Below are positions 15,786 to 15,795 of a stretch of 15,795 nucleotides of DNA, in pieces. Under the pieces are notes generated by a model. The model did no database searches. It worked only from the letters and a program-made list of their open reading frames with translations, and was not told the origin of the DNA. The stretch is from the NCBI GenBank assembly GCA_002390205.1, contig DGOV01000100.1, positions 1 through 15,795 on the forward strand. Direction: 5' to 3'. The stretch's first letter is position 1. The number at the start of each line of letters is the position of its first letter. This stretch comes from Proteobacteria bacterium UBA4457 (GTDB lineage: Bacteria > Pseudomonadota > Gammaproteobacteria > Ga0077536). The translations under genes were made by a program, and so were the position numbers.

Positions 15786-15795
15786 AGGCCAGTAG
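15786..15795 (+). tRNA. Probable 5' end of tRNA-Trp, cut by the window edge
   Basis: The last ten bases are AGGCCAGTAG. These match, from memory, the first ten bases of Pseudomonas-type tRNA-Trp: a seven-base acceptor strand AGGCCAG followed by T8, A9 and G10, which are near-invariant tRNA bases. A tRNA-Trp gene between tuf and secE is standard in many gammaproteobacteria. Ten bases cannot prove a tRNA, so the call rests on context as much as on sequence. Confidence 0.5.

Overview
This window is a compact, all-plus-strand run of core transcription and translation genes: nusG (3' part), rplK, rplA, rplJ, rplL, rpoB, rpoC, rpsL, rpsG, fusA and tuf. It ends ten bases into what looks like a tRNA. 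The gene order (the E. coli rif region joined directly to the str operon), the proteobacterial insertions in RpoB and RpoC, and close matches to remembered E. coli and Pseudomonas proteins point to a gammaproteobacterium outside the Enterobacterales. GC content looks mid-40s percent by eye. Arginine codon choice in tuf is unusually relaxed, which hints at a slow grower. I cannot name the genus.

Layout. Bases 1-411 hold the end of the transcription factor NusG. Bases 412-506 are a leader with a small hairpin that fits a ribosomal protein L1 feedback site, followed by rplK (L11) and rplA (L1). Bases 1642-1890 form a 249-base leader with the hallmarks of the L10(L12)4-binding leader of rplJ, then rplJ (L10) and rplL (L7/L12). 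After a 159-base spacer with no clear terminator come rpoB and rpoC, the two large RNA polymerase subunits. Six bases after the rpoC stop lies a strong sigma70-type promoter with a GC-rich discriminator. It leads, through a long untranslated region, into rpsL (S12), rpsG (S7), fusA (EF-G) and tuf (EF-Tu).

Together the genes make the RNA polymerase core, the ribosomal GTPase stalk and its base (L11, L10, L7/L12), L1, two small-subunit proteins, and the two elongation GTPases that act at the stalk. NusG links transcription to translation. Control appears to rest on mRNA structures bound by L1 and L10 and on a growth-rate-type promoter for the str genes. The 24-base rpsL-rpsG gap leaves no room for the long S7 repressor site known from E. 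coli.

I see no mobile element, CRISPR array, phage gene, toxin, resistance substitution or new protein family. The points worth a second look are the L10 leader, whose short repeated segments compete for the same partners, the layout of the str promoter and leader, and the tRNA-Trp-like sequence after the fusA-linked tuf. The last may reflect a rearrangement or an assembly collapse between two tuf copies.
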